Source: Dryococelus australis
Taxonomy: Eukaryota; Arthropoda; Insecta; Phasmatodea; Phasmatidae
Direction of reading: 5' to 3'
Length of the DNA: 64,000 nt
Assembly: GCA_029891345.1 (NCBI GenBank)
Contig: CM056993.1
Coordinates: 109,545,800-109,609,799, forward strand
The notes below the pieces were generated by a model. The model ran no database searches and was not told the origin of the DNA. It was given only the letters and a program-made list of their open reading frames with translations. The position numbers and the translations under genes are program-made. Of the stretch, positions 1-12,100 are shown in pieces. How positions within the stretch are numbered: the first letter of the stretch is position 1; each line of letters begins with the position of its first letter.

Positions 1-740
1 CAATAATGCTTCTACTAGATAAAATAAGTAGATTATATCCAGCACAGAAAGTACATTCTTCAAAGTAACTTTATTTCTGCATTAGATACTAATAGCCTAA
101 AAGGCTATATAATAAGTAATTTGTCTGTAAAACTGACAAAATAGGTTATGTCATTAATTTTTTGGGTACGCAACATCTTGAAAACAAAAAACTACTCGTG
201 GTTTCAATTTGTCACTTGGACACTATTGCGAAACAGATGGTGCTTGGATCAGTGCTCTAATATTTTCTATGTGATACAAATCTAGCATGTGAGCTGGAGT
301 ACAACGTAAATACTTGATTAATGAAAATGGTTTCAGCATAAAAGCTACCGACAATATTGACAACGATCACGTAATTGAAATTGAGTAAATCTTAAATTAT
401 AACCTTGGGCATAATTTTCTGTTTGTACCTGCATAAGTCATAGGCCTAAATTAAATTAGGATTACAATATAAGTAGTTATATGCAGATTTAAAAATATTT
501 AAAGGCATGTTGTAACAACACACTCGCTTTGTGTTATATTTCGTACTCTTGCCGGAGTTGTTCGTAAAAAATATCGTGTATTCAAATTTTCTCAAAATGT
601 GTAATTAAAATAGACTTAGAGATCGAACCTGACAGGAATTTGTGATACTGCAAGTATCAAGGCAGTGGTTGCCATGCGAGTAACGCACGCCCTATTAATT
701 GTTATGTTTTTTTTTTTCAAAGAAGGACTTGTCTCGTACA
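1..740. other. Unannotated AT-rich DNA
   Basis: No coding region, repeat family or RNA gene is recognisable. The stretch is AT-rich with short homopolymer runs, such as a poly-T run near 708-717 just before the SINE-like copy. Confidence 0.6.
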
Positions 741-744
741 GTGT

Positions 745-935
745 AGGGACATTGGATACAGGACAAGTGGCTCGGACAAGCAGGAACTGGGAGGATATCG
801 GCCGTGGCCTACTTTAAGGAACCATCTCAGCATTCGCTTAGAGTGATTTCGGAATTACATGGAAAACAGTTAACTCAATAGCCACGCCGGAAATAGAACC
901 CGTATCCTACCGAACGCGAATACAGCACGTAAAAA
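745..935 (+). repeat. Degenerate SINE-like copy (tRNA-derived family)
   Basis: The segment contains 'aaggaaccatctcagcattc', then 'tttcggaattacatggaaaa', then a segment resembling an RNA polymerase III B box ('aaatagaacccg'), then 'ctaccgaacgcgaatac'. The same succession of blocks recurs at 23370-23525. The block order matches a tRNA-derived SINE that I recall as abundant in polyneopteran insects such as locusts. The copy is old, and its ends and target duplication cannot be placed by eye. Confidence 0.5.
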
Positions 936-939
936 TGTA

Positions 940-2865
940 ATGATGGATGAAACTGGAAGACAACTAGGATGATTTATTACTAACTTATACTTATAAATCA
1001 TTTAAAGCTGATGTGTCGTACAGTTGGTCTCTTCTCACGTGTTTTATTTTCTTCCTACGAGAGTAAGAACAGAGCAGCCGACGCTTGCGTTCTTTCTAGG
1101 CTGTATACACTCATGTTTTTTTTTTTTTTTTTTTTGTTTTTGTACAACAAAACACAACGTATATAAATAACAACATATTATGACTCTCACGAATATATAA
1201 TTAAAACGCTGCAGTACGCCAAGTGTTCCGTTAGTCGCTTCCCTCATAAAAATTTGTCTTCTCTTGATAGCACAAGTTGCCGTTAAATTTGTTAAGTTAT
1301 TTGGTTTATTGAATATGTTAAGCATCTTATAGCACTCTTCGTATAGAGTATTTAGCGGATCTCACTGTATTGACAAGTATAATATTAGAGAACGCGTCTT
1401 CAAGTTGAACGAATTTATTCCGATTTCGTGGTTAATTTAACACCTCTTAAACCAGCGGAAATTTTACTGTCGTAACTGCATATGTACATTTTACCATAAA
1501 CAAGAATCGCATTGCTTAAACTAATCTTAGCGGCGAATTAAGTATATAACTTACATTTTAAATAATTGCTTAACAATCTCATTTGTGGTGATAGTGAAAA
1601 TTGTTTTATTATATTTTATGCACTTTGGAGTAATTATTGACATAACAGGAACAAATTTATTCATGTAGCAGTTTGACATTGTTAACTGATGAACGCAGGG
1701 ATTCAAGTAATTAGGTGGCTTAGGGAAGAATACAAAATGGGTGGAAAGAAGAAATTAAACAGGGCTTTCAAAGATGTTCCCTTAAATCTGAAATGACTGC
1801 AACATCGTTCTCAGAAGTACTTAACTTCCTTATTAGTGTACCAAGCCCTACTTTCAAATATTCTTTACTGCATTATAACCGTGTGTATTGTGCTGGTGGA
1901 TCATAAGTCTTCGAATTGTTGTATATTGTTGTGAGTGTAACAGCCTCATTGAGTACTTCAATCCGAGGACTGGCTTCATCCACTCCAAATGCATATCCGA
2001 AGACTTTCAGACCTGCTGTATAAACTGAGGACTTAGGACGTTCCCTCATTTCTCACTTTCATTATTATTTTGCATTCAATGCTCTGACTTGAATGAGTCC
2101 TCACTTTGCGTGTAAATGTATTTCTGAACAGGTGCTCGGATCGTACTTTTCATACATTTTGTTTGAGTTTAAAGTTTGCACTTCATTGGCCTCCTATGTT
2201 TTATATTTTTTTGTGGTAGATTTCTCAAGTAATTTATTTTACTGTCATATTGAAATCATTTCCATGTCTGCTTCTAAAAAATGGTTTAGTTATTCTTGGA
2301 ATTGTAGTGCACAAATTAAAATTCAGTGTAAGTTATTTGAGTTGTTGCTGTTAAACTAACAATATTGTCTTGTTAAATTAAAATTTTTTTTTCGGTTTGG
2401 CAACATTTTTTAATAATATTTATTTCCCTTAACAATAAATATTTTATGTAGCAGGCTATAAAACAGAATCCCAAATATCATTTTAAAAGCAATTTGAAAC
2501 AGGTTAATATCATGTAAAAACATTTAGTAGGTGCATATTCAACGTGTGTAAAAATATACCCCTGATGGTAAAATTATTTACAATGTACGCTACAATTATT
2601 CGGAAAGGCTTAATACAAGCACCAAAGAAAAAAATATATAATCTTAATAAAAGAGTTAGCAATAATGCTATTAAATATAATAGCGCGTATCGTTCTTAAG
2701 AGAAGTAAATAAATACAAACCTTGATCTCCTATACATTTGGAAAAAATAAGATACAAATAAAACGACTTTTATATATATTTATTTGAATTTAAATGGAAA
2801 ATTCTACTCACAAAATCCTCCAACTGTTGACTAATGTGATTTGTGTGGTGTTCGTTACAAATCTA
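940..2865. other. Unannotated AT-rich DNA
   Basis: Only short chance frames are present. A run of about 20 T lies near 1115-1134. Near 1906-1921 the phrase 'aagtcttcgaattgttg' resembles the core of the tandem repeat at 2870-3178, which may be coincidence or a lone degenerate unit. No gene is supported. Confidence 0.55.
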
Positions 2866-2869
2866 AACA

Positions 2870-3178
2870 AAAACTATCCTTTACACTTAACAGTTTCGTC
2901 TTTCACGTCCTCGAATTGTTAAGTCCTCTGTTTGCACAACAGATGTAAACTACCTTTTACACTTAAAGGTCTAGTTTCCGAAGTCCTCGAATTGTTAAGT
3001 CCTCTGTTTGCACAAATTATTTCAACTACCTTTTACACTTAAAGGTCTCGTTTTCGAAGTCCTCGAATTGTTAAGTCCTCTGTTTGCACAAATTATTTCA
3101 ACTACCTTTTACACATAACGGTTTCGTCCCTGGAGTCCTCGAATTGTTAAGTCCTCTGTTTGATAAGAAGATGTGAAA
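2870..3178 (+). repeat. 76-bp tandem repeat, about four units
   Basis: The block 'ctaccttttacacttaaagg' followed by 'tcctcgaattgttaagtcct' and 'ctgtttgcacaa' recurs at exactly 76-bp spacing, with unit landmarks at about 2873, 2949, 3025 and 3101. The two middle units are almost identical and the outer ones more diverged. Units abut directly, with no unique spacers. The array ends just before a GC-rich stretch containing a TATA-like 'gcgtatttaaca' at about 3252. Confidence 0.9.
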
Positions 3179-3179
3179 G

Positions 3180-3720
3180 TCCTCGGATGAGTACTTGGAG
3201 TGGCCGAAGACAGTCCTCAGACTGTGTGTGCGAGTGTGTCGCGACAGAGCGGCGTATTTAACATGTAGAGCCGATGGAAACGAAGTTCGCGTCTGCGGGA
3301 AGAAAACAGCTGGGCTGATTGTCGGAAGTGGAAAAGTACATCACGACGGCCTCGCGAGCGGAGACGGCCCGACCCCAGCATTGCGTCGTGGCCCGAATTG
3401 TCGGGTTGTTCCCCCAACACATCAACGGACCCATGGTAGGGCCGCTGCAAGGTACTGCGATTAGTATATGGGTATTTTCCTCGTGTCGGAGTGCAACACG
3501 TCACGCTGTTTTTAATTCGCCAGCGGACGAACTCAGTGGCTTCTCTGTGGTGGCTTGCAATAATAAATTGGTTGAATTTGCGTTAAAATGTATTGGCACC
3601 CGATATTATGTAGAGTGGGAAATGAACTGTCGGAACTTGTGTAAGAGCAATGTTTTTATGCAGTGTTTTAAATATGAAGGTTCGAGAATTTTGCAGTCAT
3701 ACTGATCAATGGATTTTACC
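3180..3720 (+). other. GC-rich stretch downstream of the tandem array
   Basis: The sequence becomes abruptly GC- and CpG-richer than its surroundings, then returns to AT-rich DNA with an AATAAA-like motif near 3560. Open frames on both strands overlap here (for example 3195-3464 and 3319-3705), but none has a recognisable domain. One reading is an enhancer-like array followed by a TATA-like box and transcribed region, such as part of an unrecognised LTR or promoter. This is speculative. Confidence 0.2.
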
Positions 3721-3949
3721 ATCAAAATAAATTGTTTGCCGAAAAAAGTTTGGAGTTGGAAAAACATTCTTTGTAGGCCACTGAAATGAATCTCTACTAC
3801 AGTTGGGTGTATTTTACCAGTAATTTATTTATAAGATCATGACGGGGCATGGCTCGGATGGGTATTAACATCGAGTACGTCTAACTACATCCTGGGACGG
3901 GAGTTGGGGATTGTTTTTGTCTGAGTGAGGCACATTTTGTTACAAACCA

Positions 3950-3962
3950 CCCCCCCCCCCCC
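3950..3962 (+). repeat. Poly-C run
   Basis: This is an uninterrupted run of 13 C, a simple-sequence feature inside otherwise unannotated DNA (3721-4310). Confidence 0.9.
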
Positions 3963-4310
3963 TTTAGGAGTCAGAAGGCGTCTCAGTTCATAAAAAACAT
4001 ATTAATACTGTAATGCATTCTAAGCAGGTTGGGTGTAGCAGGCTTGGAAGTAAGCTGTGGAATTGTTAGAAATTTGACTCTAAGACATGGAGGGAGGAGA
4101 GGAGGGACTGAGTCGAGCCTGGCCAGACATGCTCAGTGCAGTATATGGCGAAGAGAGATCCTAAGTAAATGTCTACATGCCTGGTCCTACTCTAATACAC
4201 CACAGTTATTTTTCTAGTAAACACAAATGATGAACTAAAAGGAAGATCTTGATGGTTAATGGGCAAGATCATATGTTATAAATGATTGCAGAAGTGATGT
4301 AATCCAATTT

Positions 4311-4475
4311 AGCAGTCGAACGAAAGCGAGAGACAAACTCCAGCAATGTATAAACAAATGACAAACTAAAAAACCAAGATGGCAGTCAAACGAAGATGAG
4401 AGACAAACTCCAGCAATGTATAGACATAAAAACCAAGATGGCGGCCTCCGGCAATGTATAAAAATAGTACAAAAT
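4311..4475 (+). repeat. Imperfect tandem repeat, about 2.3 units
   Basis: The phrases 'gagagacaaactccagcaat' and 'accaagatgg' each recur. The first two units are about 60-70 bp and differ by small indels, and a third, partial unit carries 'ccggcaatgtata'. An open frame on the minus strand through this block is an artefact of the repetition. Confidence 0.7.
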
Positions 4476-5304
4476 AGTGGAATGAGTATAGGCGAGAGGT
4501 AACACACGGAAATTCTAGTTTTTTTTTTTTTTTTACGGCTGGAATTTTGCCACTTAATTTATGCGCAGAAAGACTCGATGAGTTAATATGCTAATTCATA
4601 TACAGGTTATATGATAGTTGATCTACTTCGGTATATGTTCTAATTATTATTATTATTATTTTTTTATTTTACTAATTTGCACATGTTCAGAATATTTATT
4701 CAACTGTTCATGTGTCACAGCTAATTATTTTGTGTTTTATGAATATCACTGTTTCTAGTATACCATATATGTCCATTGTTTTAGATAACCGTGATATTGA
4801 ACGCTAAAAGCCAGTTGCCAAGTGCAACGGAGTTTAACAATTTAACGAAAAATCCGCTCAGTGATTGGCCGAATTGAACCATCACCTTAAGCCATAGCTG
4901 AAACTTGTGTGGCCATTGCCTTATCTTACCACCAGGCGCGTCATTACGCGTGTCACGAGCCCGGTAGGGTTTTTTATTGCAGTATTTGTGAAGGTGGCGA
5001 GAATGCCGCAATTGTATAACAGACCATCAATGAGCATACCCGGGACGACTTAGAAAAAAAGGAGAGGGTCTGTTCGGTCTGCAAACCTGAGTAATATATT
5101 AATATAGTTTGCCTCCGCGAATCAACATGTGGTACATTAAAGACTGTATGTTCTGTGTACCAAGGCCCCCTATGCCTAAAACTAGGGAAGAATATGAAGG
5201 AGATGCCTCGCCGTTATTCACTGCTGCAATTATACGTATCACTGCATCACATTTTGACGTATAATTTCTGCATAAACAAGTAAAGGTTTATTTGAGGTGG
5301 CCGC
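4476..5304. other. Unannotated DNA upstream of the lone LTR
   Basis: I see a run of about 19 T (4518-4534), a short ATT triplet run near 4645-4660 and no supported gene. Nothing in it resembles the pol region of the nearby gypsy copies, so it is probably older flanking sequence. Confidence 0.5.
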
Positions 5305-6322
5305 TGATAAAGCCCTACTGTAATTATGTGCCCCCGTGGGCCTCAGCATATCTGTTAATTATTTTCTGTACTTTTCATTCCACATGTGTTTCATCCTCAC
5401 TTCATTTCATTCAGTAATTCTTATGTATTAAAGTGTTTTGTGTTTTGTGTATCAAATGATGCCACGATTGCAGGTATGTAAGCAATATGTGTGTGTGTGA
5501 GTGTGTAGTGTAATTTGTTTGGTGTAAGAAAATAGTCCGTGTGGTCTGCTTGCCCGCCAACCTGGCCGGCATGCTGCGCAAGAGCAGACAGTCATATCTC
5601 AGTATATCGAGGGTGTGGACGTGCTGACCGACGGAGTCGTGTTTCGCAAGCTCGCGCGGCACAACAACTTTTGCACTTATCACTTCATTGCAATAGACTT
5701 ATTAACTACCGGAACGTTTGTGTTTTACCCGCCCGAGACTTTCCACCCCTGTTCTTCCCATGGCTAGCATCGCCTGGAAAGGCATAATTTTACCTTAAGG
5801 TTGTGTGGCCTTAGCGCCTTTTATACGGTGCTACCTTGCCGACGGGTCAAGCCCGGTAGATGTATTTCAAGTTGTTTTCGCAAGAAACGTTATAAAACCT
5901 ATTGAACTTACGTGTGAGATGCATCTTCATTCGGGTTGCCTACGGGCTATAGGGGCGCGGGCCCCCACCTTTCCCACCATTCATTGAGTATTTGCAAAGT
6001 GCTTCTACGTATATTTTTCAGTGTCTTTATGCCTTAATTTAGTTAATTGTTGGGTGTATGGGTCGCCCTGAGAACTTACTGGGTAGCGCGCATATTTTCT
6101 TATTATTCACGACGGAAGGAGCAACACCGGAAGGATGCCACCTTTGGCCATCGGCACACGACCCTTATTACAGCAGTCAGCTCTACAACAACTTGGCATT
6201 GCACCCATGCAATGTCTGGCGCCCAAGAACTACAACAAAGGTTTGAAGAGTATTCAAGGTAAAATCCTACCCGAACTCCCAACCTTAAAGTTGACCACAT
6301 TTGCTCCACCATCCTATTGTCA
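5305..6322 (+). mobile_element. Lone LTR of a Ty3/gypsy-like element
   Basis: The segment aligns in order with the reverse complement of 33729-34604. Shared phrases include 'gtgtttcatcctcac', 'acttcatttcattcagt' and 'gtaaaatcctacccga'. It starts TG (5305) and ends CA (6321-6322), as LTRs do. A PBS-like motif at 6217-6230 (TGGCGCCCAAGAA) lies inside the LTR, because the homologous part of the LTR at 41628 onward is internal to it. The plus-orientation LTR is followed at once by a minus-strand gag fragment, so its own internal region is missing. It is a solo LTR or the remnant of a rearranged copy. Confidence 0.75.
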
Positions 6323-8095
6323 GCTAGCTAGTTGCTAGCCTGATCACATGGTTAGTAGGCGTGACGTCACAATTGTTTATGAAACACTGCTGAACGAAAT
6401 TGTGGAGGCCGCAGTATTGAGTTACACATGAAAATGTCGACTGTTGACAGTAACAAGTATGCGGATGAATTTTGCCGTGCTGCTACGAATCGGTTTTATG
6501 AGGGTTTGCTGTGGTGTCAAATATTGTTGTTTTTGTTGGGGCAGGACCGGGGTGTCAGGAGCATCCAGATCCAGTCCTCTTACTCTCGCTTCCCATTTTC
6601 CTGCTGTGATCTGTGGTTGCTTTCTGAATGCTTCAGGTGCAGGTTGTTGGGGTATTGGCTGTGCTAATGGAAAAATTGCCGTTCACAATACCAGCATGGT
6701 CGTCAGTGATTGGCATTTACTGCACTTTGCACTTGCACTTCCCGCACTGTTCATGTCACATTTTTCTTTTGGCAGAATTTTATCACAGTTGTTTGGTTAT
6801 TGATTCCCAAACTGCTTTGTGAATTTTTGTGCCATCGTAGTCAGAAAGATTTTGATTTATGTTCACTTTGGTTAGCGCTTTGTCCTCTTCAAGTCCCAAT
6901 TGTTTGCTCTTAGTGCCATCCTGCAGCACACGGGTCGCAATGTGTTTGTCACAGGTTGCATTCGAAAACTATGGCGGCATGCATAAGCTCTTCCAATGTC
7001 CCGTTCAACAGCGGTACAAGTGCGGCTCAAAATTCTGGGCGTGCAGTTTCGGCTATAACAACCATAACTTACCGTTCCGACAGGTGTGGGTTTAATCGGT
7101 GGACCAAGTGGATATTTCGCAATGAGGAATACGGTCAGTAAATCATGTGGTTGTTGTTCTTCTATGGTGAGTTTGCTCTATGTTTGTAGCGACGTGAAGG
7201 CTCCTCCAAAACGACACTGAAAAGTTCAGATACATTCACTCCAAAGCAGTCCATAGTAATTAAGGGATTGCCACCAATAATGTGCTTCGTTTTGAAGTTG
7301 CTCGCCGACACAACTGGCCCACTCCCCTTCGCACACACCATACCTGGTCAGTCACGATGTACAATCGCTCAGGAAGGTGGCTGTATCTTCTGTGTGTTCT
7401 AGCAAATCTCGGCAAAGTTTGCAATTTCGCCTGTTGTCGTTCTGTGTCTTCTTGATGGTGTTGTAGAGGCAATGGATGCAACAGTTTCACTTCCCCTTCC
7501 GTCTCTTTGCAGCTGACTACTGACAGGTGGTGTTCCATAACTATCTACTGTGTATGGTGTCACAGGCTGAATTGAAGGGTAGGATGTGGCAACTGCTGGC
7601 AGTACTGATGGAAATAATGGTGCTGGATATAGCATCAGTAACTGTGGAAAGTAAGGAGTGTTGGGTAGATGCATAAGAAAAGTACGGACTAGAGTAGGCT
7701 GGGTGGGTGGAATCGGTTTGTTTACACTGACCACATGCGCGCAGAGGGCAGGTGACAGTTGTATGTTTTTTTGACCGCCTCTGTGTAGCCGTGAAACATG
7801 GATCATTCCTCCTCGTCGACATTCGTGCACCACTCGTTCGCTCTCACCTCGCATTTACGACATTGCATGCTGTTGCTGCCCTTACCTTGTCGACAGTCCG
7901 TTTGATCACCTGCGTCCACATGCTAATTGCATCCTGTCAGAAAATCTTCCACTTGGTTATATGTGTTCTGTATGTTTTCACTAGGTCGGCATTGTCAACA
8001 TGTGAATGTTAGTCCCGTTGCGGTTGTGACTTCGGTCTCGCTTTAACATTCACTGTTACACTGATTACAGCAGAGGGTAATTGCCACTTAGTATA
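6323..8095 (-). pseudogene. gag: Ty3/gypsy Gag remnant, 3' end lost
   Basis: Read on the minus strand, this parallels the gag regions at 18043-19800 and 39560-41268. It runs from a proline-rich segment (about 7540-7720) to a nucleocapsid zinc knuckle (about 6640-6697). The knuckle starts C-W-Y-C, but its last cysteine reads Tyr and a stop sits inside it. The left edge resembles the start of the protease region of the complete copy. The right edge stops shortly upstream of the gag start, next to AT-rich Polinton-like DNA. Frameshifts and stops are throughout. Gag would form the virus-like particle of a retrotransposon, and this copy cannot make one. Confidence 0.7.
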
Positions 8096-8099
8096 TGTA

Positions 8100-8345
8100 T
8101 AATGCGGAAGCTGGCGCGCCTCAATTTTTCATCCAAAAATTGTGGTTTTTTGCTCCAAAATAAAGGTTTTTGAAGCAAAATTTAAGCTCGAAATTTTTTT
8201 TTAAAAACGATTTCTCAAAACTAAGATTTTTACACCAAAATCAAGCAATTTTTACCATTTTTCTGCATTTTACACTAATTTTGTTCACTTTTGTCGTAAA
8301 TTTTTACTGTAATGTTCCAACTACTTTTCTTTAATGTTTATAAAA
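8100..8345. repeat. A/T-tract DNA, possible Polinton terminal sequence
   Basis: The DNA is very A/T-rich with repeated short phrases such as 'tgctccaaaataaag' and 'tttttacaccaaaa'. It shares 'ctggcgc' at its left edge and 'tttacaccaaaa' with the AT-rich DNA at 47240-47670 that precedes the larger Polinton. These are weak similarities in low-complexity sequence, so the terminal-repeat reading is tentative. Confidence 0.25.
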
Positions 8346-8359
8346 ATTTGTACTCTTAA

Positions 8360-9154
8360 ATGGAGGGCGAAACTAAAATATCTACCACTAATAAAAAGTA
8401 TTCCATTGCCGAATTACTTGGAAGAAAAATTAAGCCGACCAACGAAAGATTTGTATTATGGTTATTAACAGAAAACTTAAATAATAATAATCTTGTTACA
8501 AATAATGAAGATATTATCTACATAGATGGATAACAAAAATTTGAAGAATTTAAACCAATAACAGAACCTTTTTGCGATAACATTGTGGTTTTTAAAATAA
8601 CAGATTTTTGAGATTGTGAAGGAGAAATACAAAATAAGAAATTTATAAAATAAAAAAAAAACCAAGCTTGTGGAAGTTTTAACAGTTTTTTTAAATTTAG
8701 ATTTTCTAAATTTAATTTGGGAAGACATCGTATTAAAGCAAAAATTCCATACTTTTTAGATTCCAATGTGCAAACAATTAAAAGTAAGCAAATTATAAAA
8801 GGTGACAGAAATTATTAAACAAACACATAAAAATCCAATTGCCGTTCCTTATAAATAGAGTTAGCAGATGTAAAGTTAGAACCATTATTAACAGATTTAC
8901 CAGAAATTTTAAAAGAACTTAGAAAAGAACACTATTATTTATTGGATTTGGATATAAAACAAGATTTCACTAGAATTTTTAATAAAGAGGAGATGATAAA
9001 CTTTTTAGTAGATAATTTTAATTTTTGTATGCAATAAGAATATAAAAAATAATGTAAATTAATAATTAGTAATAATAACTCTGTTGGAAAAGATTGTTTA
9101 ACATGGATAAATTTTAATTTTCGAGTTAAGATCTACAATAAATGTATTTCTTGA
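8360..9154 (+). pseudogene. Long in-phase reading frame with TAA stops, probably Polinton-derived
   Basis: Starting at the ATG at 8360, one frame can be read to 9154 without any frameshift, about 264 codons. It is interrupted by seven TAA codons and one TGA before the terminal TGA. Between stops the sequence has clear coding character, for example 'SIAELLGRKIKPTNERFVLW', 'KLEPLLTDLPEILKELRKEH' and 'SVGKDCLTW'. From memory it resembles an accessory replication-type protein of insect Polintons, but I cannot name its function. Codon use is AT-rich, like the larger Polinton at 48-55 kb. It is probably a separate fragment of such an element. Confidence 0.5.
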
Positions 9155-9159
9155 TCTTT

Positions 9160-12100
9160 GCACTAGAAATAATATGTAACATTAATAAATCATCTGTCAG
9201 TAATATCACAATCCTCTGGGGATCTCAGGGCAACTACAACTATGCAACAAAAAATCTCACCTACCAGCTACAGTGCATTCATTCACTGCAGTGCAGTTTA
9301 CATTGGCCTCAGGATGGAATTATGAAAACCTCACGTTTTGATACCGTCCGCGGCTCACAATGAGCTCTTGTCTACCCGTGTGTAATCTAGTAGGAGCGGT
9401 GTGAGCTACCATGTTCTAGCGAAGACCAACAGCTACATTGAAGAGCATGTGAGTCAGTGTAGTGGCTTTTAAGACTACAGGGCGTAATTTGTTTTATTCA
9501 GAGTTTTACGCAATGCCACATGCCTTAAAAATAGCCTCCTAATAAATTAACCACCTGTAAATGGATTTAGTGGAATCACCAGTGAAATCACGTTGCTATC
9601 ATAGAGAAAAGTAGCAACCACATGGACACCCAGATCTCAGCCATCTGTTTATATTTCACAAAAGTGTTTACAGTCTCTTAAACACGTAATTAAAAGAGTT
9701 ACAAAGCACATTGTGAGCCTTTTTGAAACAATGAAATAATTAATTGCTTACATTTTTTATTGATGCGTGCAGTTCGTGCAGACTCTTCAAACCGCGCAAT
9801 ATAAAATTTACTTGAGATATTTTTGGATGTGGACCGCGCCTTGGTCCCAGGCCGTTCACCACGCCATGCCTGTAGAAACATCACAGCTCACAAGAACGTC
9901 ACGAGAGGACACCAGTATACTGAAGCCAGTGTCAACATGTGCATGTGTTCGTGCAGGACGTAGTGTAAATAAGTGTATATTGTGTTCTTCAAAGGCCTCC
10001 TTAAATTATTAGGGCAGTGTTGAGTTGTGTGTATTGTGTTTATTTTTATTTTATTTTATTTCTGTGGTGTTATTGTTATTATTATTTCTTTGTTACGTAT
10101 CCCATGTGCAACGAAAGCATCTTTACGTGCCCCAGTGCACCAGAAGCAGTTCACGCAATCAAGTGTCTTTGCCAATGTTATTGTTTATGATGTCAATTTA
10201 GGGTTGTCTTGTGTATGCCAATGCTTATGTCAGTGTGTTATTTTTTTTGTTCTGTTTCCTTCTACCTGTCACACGTAAGTACTAGAGGCAAATGGTTTCG
10301 GAAAATGGTTTCGTAGTGCAGTGTTTTGTTGTAAATAGTTAATGTTAGTAATATTTGAGTTGTTGTTTACATTTTGACGTGTTCCAAAGGTCAATGCGTT
10401 TGGTGCACCATCTCGATCAGACAGGAATGGCCACACGCAACACCAATGGGAAAAGATGAGTGTAAATATTATTCATTAATTATTACGTAACGTTTACAAG
10501 AAATGGACACATGTTTAGAATATTACAAATATAAATACAATATGTCCAGTATTGTGTTACTGACCTTTGCTAGTATTTTGAACATTCAGATTTCGAATGA
10601 ACCGGTGCACAGCTATGCGCTTAATCATGTGGCTGGTTAACCTATAAATATATTAAGTCATTTTTATCAGTGTTTGTATGGGTTATGTTCAGTTCTCACC
10701 TAATTTGCCACAGTTTTTATGCATGTTGGAATAATAAACTTAACACGGGAAGAATCCCACAATGCTATTACATCATTTAAACAGACATGGAAAGTGAGGT
10801 TAGATTGCCATGGCTATCGAAAGTGGTTGAGATGTAATTTTTTTTCTTGTACGCATGTGTGCATTATAAGAAATGGTTTTTATATGATTTCATCTCATCG
10901 GCATTGCAGTTGTCCATTTAATTTCTTATCAGCACTTGTGTAATTAGTTACATCATGCGATTTGTCAGCAGGAGTCTTGGCCAACGAGCAAGCTCTGTGA
11001 AAAGAAGAAAGTAGTAGCGTCTCGACTCTTATGAGGTGACCACCATGTCGTGGTGCTCCGGGCACATCATATTTTGAAACTTAATCATCATGTAATTCTG
11101 TTCTTTAATGTTAATTTACTGGAACCTTTTGTTTATTCTAGCATAAAGTGTGTGTCACCTCACAGACTTGGTTCGTTTTGTACACGGCCAGGGTGTAACT
11201 TACATCTAAGCATAATGTAGGCCCATGGCTATTTTTACAGTTTGAGAGCCTGCCTGGCTTTAATGGTGGAATATTGTATTTCAGGGCCCAGTTGGAATAA
11301 TATGTTAATAAATGACATGGCTGGAATACCGGCATTTATTTATAACATTAGCCATATCTCTGCTATATAACCTATAAAATAATTGTTTTCTCTTAAACCA
11401 TGCATGTCGAATCATGGTGTTGAGTGGCCATAAAAACCAATCGGGAGTGAGCTGGCATTTGAGGGAGACCTACAGCCCTCACTAGGCTAGGAATTCAGGA
11501 TATACTCTAATTTTGGTGACACATCATCAATACCAGCAATATTGCTGGAAACGGCAGACTAGAAGAACAGCCACATGGCCGTCGGCAATACGACCCTGAG
11601 ATCAGCATCATCATCATCTTCTTCTTTGTGCTTGTACCGCAAGCTGGTGCCCTAATCTGGTAAATCATCGAACACCACTTTTCTGTCCATAAAACCTGTC
11701 CAGAAACACGTCGCCGTCATTTTTATAAAATGAATACTCATATGCAAGAGCACAAATTAATACATTATGTTCTATTTTCATTGTATCAGTTTATTAAGTA
11801 TATCTTTTGTCTTTACAGGAAACAAAAATATTTGTAATGAAAATAATAATCCCTATCAAATTTATCGGTACGTAAATTTTATGTTTTATGTTTTGTATTT
11901 AACAGGGAAAATACGCACTTAAGTTCAATGTATGTTTCATCCTGTATTGTGTTGCATATCATTCGCGCAATTATTTTTGCAATGGATTTTCTGTTATGGC
12001 ATGGCATCGATGCCAAGGTGTCATCGACACCATGTCACCTTTTTAGTCTTGGTTCGACAGGCGTACAGGCAGGTTGTGTACCTCGAAGTTCGAGGGTGAA

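Noticed and set aside
1044..1325. 93-codon minus-strand frame
   Set aside because: It crosses a poly-T run that yields a Lys tract and shows no domain.
2870..3178. CRISPR-like array
   Set aside because: Repeat units abut without unique spacers, and the genome is eukaryotic by content (intron, SINE, LTR elements).
6217..6230. TGGCGCCCAAGAA as the primer binding site of the lone LTR, and its counterpart at 33821-33833
   Set aside because: Alignment with the LTR at 41628-42976 puts this position inside the LTR. A better site (33712-33726, matching 41607-41621) lies at the true LTR end.
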